Shown here in pieces: positions 44,531-55,905 of a stretch of DNA of 64,000 nucleotides (positions within the stretch are counted from its first letter, which is position 1; every line of letters begins with the position of its first letter). The position numbers and the translations under genes were made by a program. A model generated the notes under the pieces. It saw only the letters and a list, made by a program, of their open reading frames with translations, was not told the DNA's origin and did no database searches. The DNA is from Sphingorhabdus sp. Alg239-R122. Lineage in GTDB: Bacteria > Pseudomonadota > Alphaproteobacteria > Sphingomonadales > Sphingomonadaceae. Location: positions 1-64,000 of the forward strand of contig NZ_UNRC01000008.1 of the NCBI RefSeq assembly GCF_900537065.1. The letters run 5' to 3'.

Positions 44531-44563
44531 CCCGGCAGCGGATTCGCTTGCCGGGTTTTTTGT
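44531..44563 (+). terminator. Rho-independent terminator after rpsU
   Basis: Arms CCCGGCA and TGCCGGG with a GCG/CGC extension and a short loop, followed by TTTTTT. It ends the rpsU transcript. Confidence 0.88.
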
Positions 44564-44640
44564 GTCTGGCATTTGCGTGGGTGTGGCTTTATGCATGACC
44601 CATATATAAAGATACCTGCTTACCAGATAAGGGAATATCC

Positions 44641-45189
44641 ATGTCCGTAACCCGCGTCCCAATCCAACCCATCAAAAAAGGCTCCATGCTGAAACTATGG
44701 CTGGGCATATTCATTGCGGTGGTTGCAGCTGCGGCACTTGCATGGGCTAGTCTGCGTACATTACCCGCCGTTGAAACCACGGCAAGCGGATTGCAAATTA
44801 CAACATTGGAGGCAGGCGAAGGGCCTTCACCAGTAGATGGTGACGTGACGCTGGTAAGCTATGAAGGCCGCTTGTCAGATAACACGGTTTTTGATGCCGC
44901 CGAACAGCAGGCCATGCCGGTCAGCGGTGTGGTTCCGGGGTTTTCCGAAGGCCTGAAAAAAATGCAAAAAGGCGGTAAATACCGCCTGAAAATTCCGTCT
45001 GAGCTCGGCTATGGCGCAACTTCACCTCCGGGGTCTCCCATTCCTGCGAATGCGGACCTGACATTTGATGTCGAATTGCTCGATTTCAAATCTGAAGCTG
45101 AAATTCGGGCGATGCAGGAGCAAATGCAGCAATTGCAACAGCAGCAAGGCGGACCGCCGCAAGGTGCACCGCCGCGTCCTGGCAACTAA
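44641..45189 (+). CDS. FKBP-type peptidyl-prolyl isomerase, membrane anchored
   Basis: A 182-residue FKBP with an N-terminal membrane segment (LWLGIFIAVVAAAALAWASL). The catalytic core runs from VTLVSYEGRLSDNTVFDAAEQ through VPGFSEGLKKMQKGGKYRLKIPSELGYGATSPPGSPIPANADLTFDVELLDF. The C-terminus is a Gln/Pro/Gly-rich tail (QQQQGGPPQGAPPRPGN). Its active domain should face the periplasm and help fold exported proteins. Confidence 0.92.
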   Translation: MSVTRVPIQPIKKGSMLKLWLGIFIAVVAAAALAWASLRTLPAVETTASGLQITTLEAGEGPSPVDGDVTLVSYEGRLSDNTVFDAAEQQAMPVSGVVPGFSEGLKKMQKGGKYRLKIPSELGYGATSPPGSPIPANADLTFDVELLDFKSEAEIRAMQEQMQQLQQQQGGPPQGAPPRPGN

Positions 45190-45239
45190 GTTAAATCGCG
45201 GCTTTTCATAAAAGCGAGACCGGTTGAGAGCAGTTGAGG

Positions 45240-46112
45240 TTATTCAGCCGCTTCCATCTCCAATGATCCAGTCGGAATTTTCTCCGTGCGAAGGCTTTGC
45301 CACGCCCGCTCACCGCGCAACGCGTTCCACCATGTCAAAGGATTGAAGGTTGCGGTTCCATCCAATGAGAATGTCGTAAACTCGGCGCGGCCGCCTATAT
45401 TTTCCAGAGGTATGGGGCCATCCAGCCCGCCGCGTTCGCTTACCTCGCGACTGTCCGCGCTATTGTCGCGATTATCTCCCATGACAAAAACATGGCCTTC
45501 GGGAATTTCTATCTCAGCAAAATTGTCGAGTGGCTGTTCTTCCACATCGGTAATGTCATAACTTGCGCCATTTGGCAGTGTTTCGCGAAGGATTGGTAGA
45601 ACACAGATTTCACGGCCATTGGAATTTTGGGTTTTCAGGCGCGGGAAGCTCAGGTCGTCACATGGCGAATTCAGATCGACATTGACTTCCATTTCCGGCT
45701 GCACTTCCTGAGGTACAGTTTCTCCGTTCAGGATGATCTGGCCATTTTGGACTGCAATCGTGTCACCGGGCAGGCCGACGACGCGTTTGATATAGTCAAT
45801 CTTGCTATCCTTGGGTGTGATGATGACGATATCGCCATATTCGGGGGTGCTGCCAAATAGCCGCCCGGCAAAGGGTGGCAGTACATGGAAAGAAGCCGAT
45901 GACCAGTTATAACCATATGGATATTTACTGACAATCAACCGGTCGCCAACATGCAGGTTCGGCATCATCGACATGGAAGGTATGTAAAATGGCTTGGCGA
46001 TCAGGCTATGGAAAGCGACCACGCCCAGCAGCAGGAAAAATAGCCCGCGCAGCTCGGCCCACCAATTAACAGGCTCTTTTTTCTTTCCGGCTTTGGCGGC
46101 GATATCTGTCAT
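45240..46112 (-). CDS. lepB: Signal peptidase I
   Basis: Removes signal peptides in the periplasm using a Ser-Lys dyad. The 290-residue protein has one clear membrane segment (LFFLLLGVVAFHSLIA), the nucleophile Ser48 in IPSMSMMPNL, and the general base Lys109 in YIKRVVGLPGD. HVFVMGDNRDNSADSREV is box E. It is the last gene of pyrE-pdxJ-acpS-lepB, two bases after acpS. Chosen start at 46112; a longer reading lies inside acpS. Confidence 0.96.
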   Translation of the reverse strand: MTDIAAKAGKKKEPVNWWAELRGLFFLLLGVVAFHSLIAKPFYIPSMSMMPNLHVGDRLIVSKYPYGYNWSSASFHVLPPFAGRLFGSTPEYGDIVIITPKDSKIDYIKRVVGLPGDTIAVQNGQIILNGETVPQEVQPEMEVNVDLNSPCDDLSFPRLKTQNSNGREICVLPILRETLPNGASYDITDVEEQPLDNFAEIEIPEGHVFVMGDNRDNSADSREVSERGGLDGPIPLENIGGRAEFTTFSLDGTATFNPLTWWNALRGERAWQSLRTEKIPTGSLEMEAAE

Positions 46113-46114
46113 AT

Positions 46115-46525
46115 TTATGTGATCTTTTCCGGGATTGCTTCGATAATGACGAGTGCCTGTGCCCATGGATGATCGTCGGTGAGCGTAAGGTGAATATGCA
46201 CCTCATGGCCATCTGGCACCAGGGAGTCCAGCCGCTTTTTTGCGCCGCCTGTCAATTTGAGTGTGGGCGCACCAGAGGGGGCATTGATCACGCCAATGTC
46301 GCGCATGAAGACACCGGCTCTGAAGCCAGTTCCAACAGCCTTTGAAAATGCTTCCTTGGCGGCAAAGCGCTTCGCATAGGTTCCCGCCTTGGTATAAGGC
46401 CGCCGCGCAGCTTTCGCGCGTTCGGTGTCTGTGAAAACGCGGTTTTCAAACCGTTCACCGAAACGGTCGAGCGAGTTTTGTATGCGTTCAATATTGCACA
46501 GATCAGATCCAAGGCCGATTATCAT
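46115..46525 (-). CDS. acpS: Holo-ACP synthase
   Basis: Transfers phosphopantetheine from CoA to acyl carrier protein. The 136-residue sequence shows [15 protein letters not shown] with the metal Asp, and [19 protein letters not shown] with the second metal ligand. It overlaps pdxJ by four bases. The pdxJ-acpS-lepB run is common in alphaproteobacteria. Confidence 0.95.
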   Translation of the reverse strand: MIIGLGSDLCNIERIQNSLDRFGERFENRVFTDTERAKAARRPYTKAGTYAKRFAAKEAFSKAVGTGFRAGVFMRDIGVINAPSGAPTLKLTGGAKKRLDSLVPDGHEVHIHLTLTDDHPWAQALVIIEAIPEKIT

Positions 46526-47250
46526 CGCGCTTCATCCATCAGTTCACGCATACGCATGATACTGCCTTCCAGACCGCAGAATATCGCTTCGCCGATTAGG
46601 AAATGGCCGATATTGAGTTCTGCCAGCTGCGGTATCGCGGCAACGGGCACAACATTATCGAATGTCAGGCCATGGCCTGCATGTGGTTCAATACCGTTTT
46701 TGACCGCCAGTGCAGCCGCATCGGCAATGCGCTTCAGTTCCGTTGTGCGCTCTTCGCCTTCGGCATGAGCATAATGGCCGGTGTGGAACTCGACCACAGG
46801 TGCGCCTAAGTGAATCGCTGCTTCGACCTGCCGCGCGTCGGGTTCAATGAACAGGCTGACGCGGATGTTTGCGTTTTTAAGCTGTCCAACAAAATCGCTC
46901 AGGCGGTTATGCTGTCCTGCTGCATCAAGCCCGCCTTCGGTAGTGCGTTCTTCACGCTTTTCCGGCACAATACAGGCTGCATGCGGCTTGTGCCGTAGCG
47001 CGATGCCGAGCATTTCATCTGTCGCTGCCATTTCGAGATTGAGCGGGATGTGCAACTGTTCCATCAGCGCGGCAATATCCTCGTCGCGAATATGCCGCCT
47101 GTCTTCGCGCAAATGTGCGGTGATACCGTCTGCACCTGCGTCAGCGGCAATCAACGCCGCCTTGACGGGGTCGGGATGCTCACCGCCACGTGCATTGCGG
47201 ATGGTGGCCACGTGGTCAATATTAACGCCCAGGCGAAGATGGCCCGTCAT
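46522..47250 (-). CDS. pdxJ: Pyridoxine 5'-phosphate synthase
   Basis: TIM-barrel enzyme that condenses 3-amino-1-hydroxyacetone phosphate and deoxyxylulose 5-phosphate to PNP. The 242-residue protein begins [28 protein letters not shown] and contains [23 protein letters not shown] and LSLFIEPD-type motifs, ending [14 protein letters not shown]. It overlaps both neighbours (pyrE and acpS) by four bases. Confidence 0.96.
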   Translation of the reverse strand: MTGHLRLGVNIDHVATIRNARGGEHPDPVKAALIAADAGADGITAHLREDRRHIRDEDIAALMEQLHIPLNLEMAATDEMLGIALRHKPHAACIVPEKREERTTEGGLDAAGQHNRLSDFVGQLKNANIRVSLFIEPDARQVEAAIHLGAPVVEFHTGHYAHAEGEERTTELKRIADAAALAVKNGIEPHAGHGLTFDNVVPVAAIPQLAELNIGHFLIGEAIFCGLEGSIMRMRELMDEAR

Positions 47251-47834
47251 ACGACTTTCCGGCTGCCGGGTTTTTCGGCGGAAATGGCGGCAAGTTCTGC
47301 AGGCAACTCGCCTTCTTGGTAACTGGGTACATTTAGTGTGATGAGTGGAAAGAATGGTATGTCAAAAGCGGCTGTTCCCGAAGAGCGATCCACCAGCGCG
47401 CCGGCGGCAATGACTTCTCCGCCTGCCTCACCAATTGCCGTGATGGCTTCGCGCGATGAAAGCCCGGTTGTAACGACATCTTCCATCATCAGCACTTTTT
47501 GCCCCCGTTTGAGGGCAAAGCCGCGGCGCAGCTCGAAAGTGCCCTCGGGCCGCTCCAGAAAAACAGCTTCGGTGCCCAGCGCACGGCCCATTTCATGGCC
47601 GATAATCACACCGCCCATGGCGGGGGAAACAACAATGTCAATCTGGTCACGAATTTCGGTCGGTATTTTTTCGACAAGCGCATTGGCCAGCCTTGCGGCA
47701 CGTGCGGGATCCATCAATACCCGTGCGCACTGAAGATATTTGGCGCTATGTAGCCCTGATGACAAAATGAAATGCCCCTCAAGTAGCGCGTGGCAATTTC
47801 TAAACTCGGCCAATACATCTTCATCCTGCATCAA
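47247..47834 (-). CDS. pyrE: Orotate phosphoribosyltransferase
   Basis: Makes OMP from orotate and PRPP in pyrimidine synthesis. The 195-residue protein has [17 protein letters not shown] for the orotate end, [17 protein letters not shown], and the PRPP loop [17 protein letters not shown]. The first ATG is used; the second codon is also ATG. It is the first gene of the pyrE-pdxJ-acpS-lepB operon and divergent from ctaC. Confidence 0.95.
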   Translation of the reverse strand: MMQDEDVLAEFRNCHALLEGHFILSSGLHSAKYLQCARVLMDPARAARLANALVEKIPTEIRDQIDIVVSPAMGGVIIGHEMGRALGTEAVFLERPEGTFELRRGFALKRGQKVLMMEDVVTTGLSSREAITAIGEAGGEVIAAGALVDRSSGTAAFDIPFFPLITLNVPSYQEGELPAELAAISAEKPGSRKVV

Positions 47835-48018
47835 AACTGTCCTTTACGTAGCGTCAACTGCGGAAATTGCATGTATCACAACTCCGGTGGTGAAAAATAT
47901 CACTAGATAAGCTTGAGACCTGCGGCAACCCCGCGTATAAGCCGCCCATTAATTTATGGATTCAAGCATAGTGTCCGCATGGGGAACCTCTGGGCGGGCT
48001 GGGGAAAGTAGAACACAC

Positions 48019-49098
48019 ATGACTTTCATGAATATGGTGAAATCACTGTCTGTTGCGGCTTTGCTGGCGATGACGCCGCATGCTGCAATAGCACAGGAGG
48101 CTGCAACAACAGACGTTCAGGCAGAAGCGCAGGCCACAACCGCTGATAATGCTGCGGCAGCAACTGAAGCTGCCACCGAAACTTCAGAATCTGGGGCTGT
48201 CGGCAGCTACGTTCCAATGAAACCGACCGAAGGCAAAGGCATGCCTGTTGATGGCGGCATTGATTTCCAAGATCAGTATTCGAAAATTGGGCAGCAGGCA
48301 TATGCGATGCACAATTATATATTGATGCCGATTATTGTAGTGATTTCGTTATTTGTGCTGGGGCTCCTGCTCTGGGTCATGGCGCGTTACCGCGCGAAAG
48401 CGAATCCGGAAGCGTCCAAGACGACGCATAACACTTTTATCGAAGTGGTCTGGACGCTGGTTCCGGTGCTGATCCTGATAGGTATCGCTATCCCGTCGAT
48501 CAGCCTGCTCGCAAAACAGTTCGAGCCTGCACCGGAAGATGCGCTCACTATCAAAGTGACCGGATATCAGTGGTATTGGGGCTATACCTATCCCGACAAT
48601 GGCGGGTTTGAGGTTATCTCCAACATGCTGCCTGCAGAAGAGGCCAGGGCGCGGGGGGAAACGCCGCAGCTTGCTGTCGATAATCGTATGGTTGTGCCTG
48701 CGGGTGTGCCGATCAAGGTTATCGTGACCGCAGCCGATGTGATCCACAGCTTTGCAGTGCCATCACTTTGGTACAAAATGGATGCGATCCCCGGAAGGCT
48801 GAACGAAAAAGTGATGCAGATTGATGAGCCTGGTGTCTACTATGGTCAGTGTTCAGAACTCTGCGGCGCACGGCACGGCTTTATGCCAATAGCGGTCGAG
48901 GCGCTGCCGATGGATGAGTATAATGCATGGGTTCAGGCGCAGGGTGGCAACATCAAAGGCGAGGGCGAAGATGAAGCAGAAGCATCTGAAGCTATTGAAG
49001 ATGAGACTGCTGATGCTGAAACAGCAAATGCATCAGGCGAAGAAAATACAGAAAATGCGGAAGCGGGCAGCGAAGCTGCTGCGGCTCCGGCGAATTAA
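48019..49098 (+). CDS. ctaC: Cytochrome c oxidase subunit II
   Basis: Carries the CuA centre that receives electrons from cytochrome c. Signal peptide MTFMNMVKSLSVAALLAMTPHAAIAQ, an Ala/Thr/Glu-rich linker, two membrane segments near residues 100-122 and 145-165, then the cupredoxin domain. CuA ligands are His243, Cys278, Cys282, His286 and Met289 (QCSELCGARHGFMP). Residues 313-359 form a strongly acidic Ala/Glu-rich tail that is longer than in most subunits II. It starts the oxidase operon. Confidence 0.94.
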   Translation: MTFMNMVKSLSVAALLAMTPHAAIAQEAATTDVQAEAQATTADNAAAATEAATETSESGAVGSYVPMKPTEGKGMPVDGGIDFQDQYSKIGQQAYAMHNYILMPIIVVISLFVLGLLLWVMARYRAKANPEASKTTHNTFIEVVWTLVPVLILIGIAIPSISLLAKQFEPAPEDALTIKVTGYQWYWGYTYPDNGGFEVISNMLPAEEARARGETPQLAVDNRMVVPAGVPIKVIVTAADVIHSFAVPSLWYKMDAIPGRLNEKVMQIDEPGVYYGQCSELCGARHGFMPIAVEALPMDEYNAWVQAQGGNIKGEGEDEAEASEAIEDETADAETANASGEENTENAEAGSEAAAAPAN

Positions 49099-49107
49099 GG
49101 GCGTTAG

Positions 49108-50778
<1,671 letters not shown>

Positions 50779-50870
50779 TTTAGGGCAGGATATCAGGGAA
50801 ATGGACACTGTACCGGCTTTTTCGGTGCAGTGTTTTCCCAAAGGGACAGGATAAACCTGTCAGTTAGATT

Positions 50871-51824
50871 ATGGACGTAAAAACCATCACGCAGGCCGCG
50901 CAACATACAGGTCAATTGGCATCGCCCGATTATGTCGCGGCGGACTGGCGCGATTTTTATGCGCTGACCAAGCCGCGTGTCATGTCTCTGGTGATTTTTA
51001 CCGCCCTGTGCGGCCTTTTGGCTGCGCCGGGTGATATCCATCCGGTGATCGGATTTACAGCGATATTGTGCATTGCCCTTGGTGCGGGTGGTTCTGCCGC
51101 ACTGAACCAGTGGTATGAAGCGGATATTGACGCGGGTATGAAGCGTACGTCGCAGCGGCCATTGCCAGCGGGCCGTATGCAGCGACAGTCAGCTTTGCAT
51201 TTCGGCATTGGCCTATCGGCGCTTTCGGTGTTCATCATGGGTGTGGCGGTCAACTGGCTAAGCGCCGCGATCCTTGCATTCTCGATCTTCTTTTATGCGG
51301 TGGTCTATACCATGTGGCTCAAGCCCAATACGCCGCAGAATATTGTGATTGGCGGTGCTGCGGGTGCTTTCCCACCCGTTATCGGCTGGGCGGCGGTCAT
51401 GAATGAGGTGACATTGTTGCCGATATTGCTGTTTGCATTGATCTTTATCTGGACGCCGCCACATTTCTGGGCACTCGCGCTGTTTATGAAATCCGATTAT
51501 GCGAAGGTCGGTATTCCGATGATGCCGGTTGTTGCGGGTGAAAGGGCGACGCGCCGCCAGATATTCTGGTATTCGCTGGTTTTGCTAGCTGTAGCAGCTG
51601 CTCCGTTCTTTCTGGGCCTTACAGGTTGGGTTTACGGATTGCCCGCCATCGCCCTGTCGCTGGTTTTCCTGATGCTTGCTGCGAAAGTCGGTTTACGGCA
51701 GGAAAGTGACCCGGCTCAGATGAAACCGGAAAAACAGCTTTTCGCTTTCTCGATTTTATACCTGTTCGTAATTTTCACCGTACTAGTCGCGGATCGGCTA
51801 GTGGCCGCAGGAGTATTGGCATGA
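50871..51824 (+). CDS. ctaB: Protohaem IX farnesyltransferase (haem O synthase)
   Basis: Membrane prenyltransferase that converts haem B to haem O for oxidase assembly. The 317-residue protein has eight or nine membrane segments with the UbiA-type motifs [21 protein letters not shown] and [27 protein letters not shown]. It overlaps the following small gene by four bases. Confidence 0.94.
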   Translation: MDVKTITQAAQHTGQLASPDYVAADWRDFYALTKPRVMSLVIFTALCGLLAAPGDIHPVIGFTAILCIALGAGGSAALNQWYEADIDAGMKRTSQRPLPAGRMQRQSALHFGIGLSALSVFIMGVAVNWLSAAILAFSIFFYAVVYTMWLKPNTPQNIVIGGAAGAFPPVIGWAAVMNEVTLLPILLFALIFIWTPPHFWALALFMKSDYAKVGIPMMPVVAGERATRRQIFWYSLVLLAVAAAPFFLGLTGWVYGLPAIALSLVFLMLAAKVGLRQESDPAQMKPEKQLFAFSILYLFVIFTVLVADRLVAAGVLA

Positions 51825-51979
51825 CCGACGAACCGCAGCAGCCCGATTATAATGACCCTGAAACGCTTAAAAAGTTGCGTGCACGGCAGAGTTCGCGTGC
51901 GAAAGTCATGGGCCTGGGCCTTGTTGCGCTGGTTATCCTGTTTTACCTTATCACTGTTGTGAAAATCGGGATGACATAA
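51821..51979 (+). CDS. Small membrane protein of the oxidase operon (CoxF-like)
   Basis: A 52-residue single-span protein: a charged N-terminus ([18 protein letters not shown]) followed by a membrane helix ([19 protein letters not shown]). It overlaps the ctaB stop (ATGA) and shares one base with the ctaG start (TAATG). Small proteins at this place are often called CoxF in alphaproteobacteria; its role in oxidase assembly is inferred only from position. Confidence 0.85.
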   Translation: MTDEPQQPDYNDPETLKKLRARQSSRAKVMGLGLVALVILFYLITVVKIGMT

Positions 51980-52554
51980 TGACTGAGGCGACCGGCACAT
52001 CTCAGATACAGTCACGCAATACCCGCGTAGGCCTAATCGCTGCTGCAATTGGCCTGGCGATGTTGGCGCTCGGCTATGCGGCCGTGCCGCTTTATGAGAT
52101 TTTCTGCCGCGTGACCGGTTATGGGGGCACCACACAAGTGGCGAATGCCGCACAGGCAGAAACAGTGCAGGTGGCATCCTCTACCATGTCAGTACGTTTC
52201 GATTCCAATGTATCCAGCGCGCTGCCCTGGGATTTTGAGCCCGAAACGGTGACTGATAAAGTCAGCATAGGCGCGCGCGATATGGCGATCTTTATTGCCA
52301 AAAACCGCAGCGATAAACCAATTACTGGTACGGCGACATTCAATGTAACGCCGGTCTCGGCAGGCAAGTATTTCAACAAGGTTCAGTGCTTTTGCTTTAC
52401 TGAGCAGACATTGCAGCCGGGGCAGATGGCCCGCATGCCGGTGCTCTATTATGTGGATCCTGCGATATTGGAAGATCCCGATACGCAGGATATCAAGGAA
52501 ATTACACTCAGCTATACCTTTTATCCGGTGGACCCGGACAAAAAGGGAAGCTAA
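51979..52554 (+). CDS. ctaG: Cytochrome c oxidase assembly protein CtaG (Cox11)
   Basis: Delivers copper to the CuB site of subunit I. One membrane segment (residues 17-38, LIAAAIGLAMLALGYAAVPLYE) is followed by a periplasmic domain. The copper-binding Cys137 and Cys139 are in VQCFCFTEQ, and the N-terminal IFCRVTGYGG is also family typical. The 191-residue length fits. Confidence 0.94.
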   Translation: MTEATGTSQIQSRNTRVGLIAAAIGLAMLALGYAAVPLYEIFCRVTGYGGTTQVANAAQAETVQVASSTMSVRFDSNVSSALPWDFEPETVTDKVSIGARDMAIFIAKNRSDKPITGTATFNVTPVSAGKYFNKVQCFCFTEQTLQPGQMARMPVLYYVDPAILEDPDTQDIKEITLSYTFYPVDPDKKGS

Positions 52555-52592
52555 AGACAGACAATAATCTGAAGGACTGTGGGGAATAAAAC

Positions 52593-53465
52593 ATGGCCGG
52601 AACCAAAAATCACGATTATCATATTTTGCCGCCAAGCATCTGGCCGTTTATCGGTTCGTTTTCCGTGCTGGTCATGGCGATGGGCGGTATCCGCTGGATG
52701 CATGAAATGGCATTTGGCGGCTGGATTTTCTTTGCCGGTCTCGCAGGGGTTCTGTTCACGTTCTATAGCTGGTGGTCTGATGTGATCAACGAAGCGCATT
52801 CTGGCGATCATACACCTGTCGTACAATTGCACCTGCGCTATGGCATGATCCTGTTTATTGCCTCTGAAGTCATGTTTTTTGTAGGCTGGTTCTGGGCCTA
52901 TTTCGACTTTTCGCTTTTCCCTGTTCCGCTGGAACTGGCGGGCGAAGGCAAGGAACTAATCGCTACGAACATGACTGGGCAGGAAGGCGCGTCGTCGCTC
53001 CTGCAATGGCCGCCCAAGGGCTTGGAAGTGCTCAACGCATTTGAACTTCCGCTTCTTAATACTCTGATCCTGCTGTGTTCGGGCACGACGGTGACATGGG
53101 CGCATCACTCGCTCATCAATGGCAATCGCGATGGCCTGATAAAGGGACTGTGGCTGACCATCATCCTCGGTATCATCTTCTCCGCCGTACAGGCTTATGA
53201 ATACAGCGTTGCGCCATTCCCGTTTGCCGGCATCAATTACAGCTCGGCATTCTACATGGCGACCGGCTTTCACGGCTTCCACGTTCTGGTCGGCACGATC
53301 TTCCTGATTGTCTGCCTAGTCCGCGCCTATAAGGGGCACTTCACCCCGAAACAGCATTTCGGTTTTGAAGCGGCGGCATGGTATTGGCATTTCGTTGATG
53401 TCGTGTGGCTGTTCCTCTTCGCTGCCATCTATGTATGGGGCGGCTGGGGCGCGCCGGTACATTAA
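52593..53465 (+). CDS. ctaE: Cytochrome c oxidase subunit III
   Basis: Third core subunit of the aa3 oxidase with seven membrane segments, 290 residues. Characteristic are KNHDYHILPPSIWPFIGS at the start, FFVGWFWAYFDFSLFP, and the C-terminal FGFEAAAWYWHFVDVVWLFLFAAIYVWGGWGAP. The ATG at 52593 is the only suitable start. Confidence 0.96.
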   Translation: MAGTKNHDYHILPPSIWPFIGSFSVLVMAMGGIRWMHEMAFGGWIFFAGLAGVLFTFYSWWSDVINEAHSGDHTPVVQLHLRYGMILFIASEVMFFVGWFWAYFDFSLFPVPLELAGEGKELIATNMTGQEGASSLLQWPPKGLEVLNAFELPLLNTLILLCSGTTVTWAHHSLINGNRDGLIKGLWLTIILGIIFSAVQAYEYSVAPFPFAGINYSSAFYMATGFHGFHVLVGTIFLIVCLVRAYKGHFTPKQHFGFEAAAWYWHFVDVVWLFLFAAIYVWGGWGAPVH

Positions 53466-53466
53466 C

Positions 53467-53874
53467 TTGCCGGACGATATACCACCATCACCAAGGGGGC
53501 AGCCGGATACTCTCCAGGCTGCCCTTTTTGGTCTCTGCCCTGAATGCGGGCAGAAAACACTGTTTCGCAGCTTTACCGGCTTTGCTGATACATGCCGTGC
53601 CTGCGGCCTTGACTATCACGGTTACAACGTGGGTGATGGACCTGCAGCGTTTCTGACACTGATTATCGGCGCGGTGATATGCGCGTTGGCGCTCACGCTG
53701 GAAGTAACTGCCAATCCGCCATTTTGGGTGCATGCCCTACTATGGACACCGCTAACAGCTGCGGCTGTATTCGGCGCGTTGCGCGTTTCAAAAGGCGCAT
53801 TGCTGGTGCTGGAGCATAAGAATCAGGCACATGAGGGGCAGCTTGCTGATAATGGCGAGGATGAACCCGAATGA
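53467..53874 (+). CDS. DUF983 membrane protein
   Basis: A 135-residue protein with a zinc-ribbon-like N-terminus (CPECGQKTLFRSF...CRACG) and two membrane segments (FLTLIIGAVICALALTLEV and ALLWTPLTAAAVFGALRVS). DUF983 genes commonly follow subunit III of oxidases; the function is unknown. The only plausible start is TTG at 53467, one base after the ctaE stop, because the ribbon must be included. It overlaps the SURF1 gene by four bases. Confidence 0.82.
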   Translation: MPDDIPPSPRGQPDTLQAALFGLCPECGQKTLFRSFTGFADTCRACGLDYHGYNVGDGPAAFLTLIIGAVICALALTLEVTANPPFWVHALLWTPLTAAAVFGALRVSKGALLVLEHKNQAHEGQLADNGEDEPE

Positions 53875-54458
53875 AACGCATTCCGGTATTCGCGACTCTT
53901 GTCGTTATGGCAGCGGTGGCGATAATGATCTATTTGGGTATCTGGCAATTACAGCGAGCACAGTGGAAAAATGATCTGCTCGTCGAATATGCCGCCGCCG
54001 AAGGCAAATCAGTGGTGAAATGGCCCGTGCGCCCGGACCCTGAAAATCTACCGCTTTTCAGGCGGTCCAGTCTTGACTGCGGACAGGTTACTGGGTGGCG
54101 TAGCAGCAGCGGACGCAGCCGCAACAACACCGCTGGCTATGCGCATATTGCGACGTGCAATCTTGCAGGCGACGAAAACGCGACGGCGCAGGTTGTGATC
54201 GGTTGGTCCAAATCGCCCAAAAGTCCGGACTGGAACGGCGGCAGGGTAGAGGGCATTATCGGCCCCGACAGCAAGCATATGCTGCGGCTGGTTTCCGGCA
54301 CGCCTGCTGATGGTTTCCGTTCCAATGCGTCACCTTCGCTGGAAAATATACCCAATAACCATATGGCTTATGCCTGGCAGTGGTTTTTCTTCGCCTTCAT
54401 TGCTGCTTTGATCTACGTGCTGGCGCTTGTCAAAAGGGCAAAAGAAGACAGTGGATAA
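53871..54458 (+). CDS. SURF1-family oxidase assembly protein
   Basis: SURF1 helps insert haem a into subunit I. The 195-residue protein has membrane segments at both ends (IPVFATLVVMAAVAIMIYLGIWQLQR and WQWFFFAFIAALIYVLALVKR) and a periplasmic domain between them; GIWQLQRAQWKNDLL is the characteristic N-terminal motif. It is translationally coupled to DUF983. Confidence 0.88.
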   Translation: MKRIPVFATLVVMAAVAIMIYLGIWQLQRAQWKNDLLVEYAAAEGKSVVKWPVRPDPENLPLFRRSSLDCGQVTGWRSSSGRSRNNTAGYAHIATCNLAGDENATAQVVIGWSKSPKSPDWNGGRVEGIIGPDSKHMLRLVSGTPADGFRSNASPSLENIPNNHMAYAWQWFFFAFIAALIYVLALVKRAKEDSG

Positions 54459-54501
54459 GCTAGGTCTTGCGCGCCGCTTTACCCCACTCTAGGAAAACAC
54501 A

Positions 54502-55905
54502 ATGGAATATATCAGCACCCGTGGGCAGGCAGATCCGCTTGATTTTGAAAATGTGACATTGGCAGGGCTCGCTGGCGATGGCGGCCTGTTTGTACCGCGC
54601 GTTTGGCCAAAATTCAGTGAAACCGAAATTTCTGATATGGCGGGACTGTCCTATGTTGAGGTCGCGGTGCGCGTGATGACGCCATTTGTCGGTAATAGTC
54701 TGGATGAGGGTGAACTGCGTGAACTATGCACACAGGCTTATGGCCGTTTCGCACATGCCGCAGTCACGCCACTTGTACAGCTTGACCAGCAGTACTGGCT
54801 GATGGAGCTGTTCCATGGGCCGACGCTGGCGTTCAAGGATGTGGCGTTGCAACTGCTCGGCCTGATGTTTGAAAAGTTTCTGGGTCGGCGCGACACGCAC
54901 CTGACGGTTGTTGGGGCGACGTCGGGCGATACCGGTTCGGCGGCAATTGACGCGCTCGCGGGCCGGGAAAAGGTTGATATTTTCATGCTGCACCCCGATG
55001 GCCGCATATCCGATGTACAACGGCGCCAGATGACGACAGTGCTGTCGCCCAATGTTTATAATATCGCGATAGACGGTAGTTTTGACGATGCACAGACGAT
55101 GGTGAAGCGCATGTTCAGTGATCCAAATTTTTCGGGCAAGTTCAATGTTTCTGCCGTCAATTCGATCAACTGGGCGCGGCTGATGGCGCAGATTGTCTAT
55201 TATTTCGTGACGGCGCTGCAACTGGGCGCACCAAAACGGAAAGTCGCGTTTTCCGTGCCGACCGGTAACTTCGGTGATGTATTTGCCGGCTATGTTGCGG
55301 CGCAGATGGGATTGCCGATTGAGAAACTGATCGTGGCGACCAATGTGAATGATATTTTGCACCGCGCATTATCCACCGGCGATTATTCGGCGGGCAATGT
55401 GACTGCCACGCCCGCACCTTCTATGGACATCCAGGTCAGTTCCAATTTTGAACGTCTGCTGTTTGATCTGGAGGGCCGCGACGGGGGCAGGACGCTGACG
55501 CGGATGCAGAATTTTGAAAATGACCGCGCCATGACACTGGATGAAGATATGCTGACCGGGTTGCGTGGGCTTTTTGTGAGTGCCAGAGTCGACAATGAAG
55601 GCATGGCAGGGGCAATGCGCTGGGCATATGAGGAAAGCCGTGAAATTATCGATCCGCACACCGCCATCGGTCTGCAGGCAGCGCGTGTCAGCGGGATTGA
55701 TGCTGCGACGCCGATTGTTACGCTGGCGACAGCACATCCGGCAAAATTTCCCGATGCGGTTGAACGTGCCACGGGTAATCGGCCCATGTTGCCGAGCCGG
55801 GTTGGCGACCTGTTCGAACGCAAGGAAGATTACGCCAAGTTATCCTGTGATTATGATGCAGTGACGGCTTATATTGGTGAAAGGGCGACAGCACGCCATG
55901 GCTGA
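54502..55905 (+). CDS. thrC: Threonine synthase
   Basis: PLP enzyme that makes threonine from O-phosphohomoserine. The 467-residue sequence shows the PLP-Lys112 in FHGPTLAFKDVALQ, GATSGDTGSAAIDALAGR for the phosphate end, and SVPTGNFGDVFAGYVA. It follows the SURF1 gene and is overlapped at its end by the methyltransferase gene, so it belongs to the same long transcript. Confidence 0.95.
   Translation: MEYISTRGQADPLDFENVTLAGLAGDGGLFVPRVWPKFSETEISDMAGLSYVEVAVRVMTPFVGNSLDEGELRELCTQAYGRFAHAAVTPLVQLDQQYWLMELFHGPTLAFKDVALQLLGLMFEKFLGRRDTHLTVVGATSGDTGSAAIDALAGREKVDIFMLHPDGRISDVQRRQMTTVLSPNVYNIAIDGSFDDAQTMVKRMFSDPNFSGKFNVSAVNSINWARLMAQIVYYFVTALQLGAPKRKVAFSVPTGNFGDVFAGYVAAQMGLPIEKLIVATNVNDILHRALSTGDYSAGNVTATPAPSMDIQVSSNFERLLFDLEGRDGGRTLTRMQNFENDRAMTLDEDMLTGLRGLFVSARVDNEGMAGAMRWAYEESREIIDPHTAIGLQAARVSGIDAATPIVTLATAHPAKFPDAVERATGNRPMLPSRVGDLFERKEDYAKLSCDYDAVTAYIGERATARHG

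Noticed and set aside
54724-55362. A 212-codon minus-strand open frame
   Set aside because: Antisense to thrC; Arg/His-rich composition without motifs.
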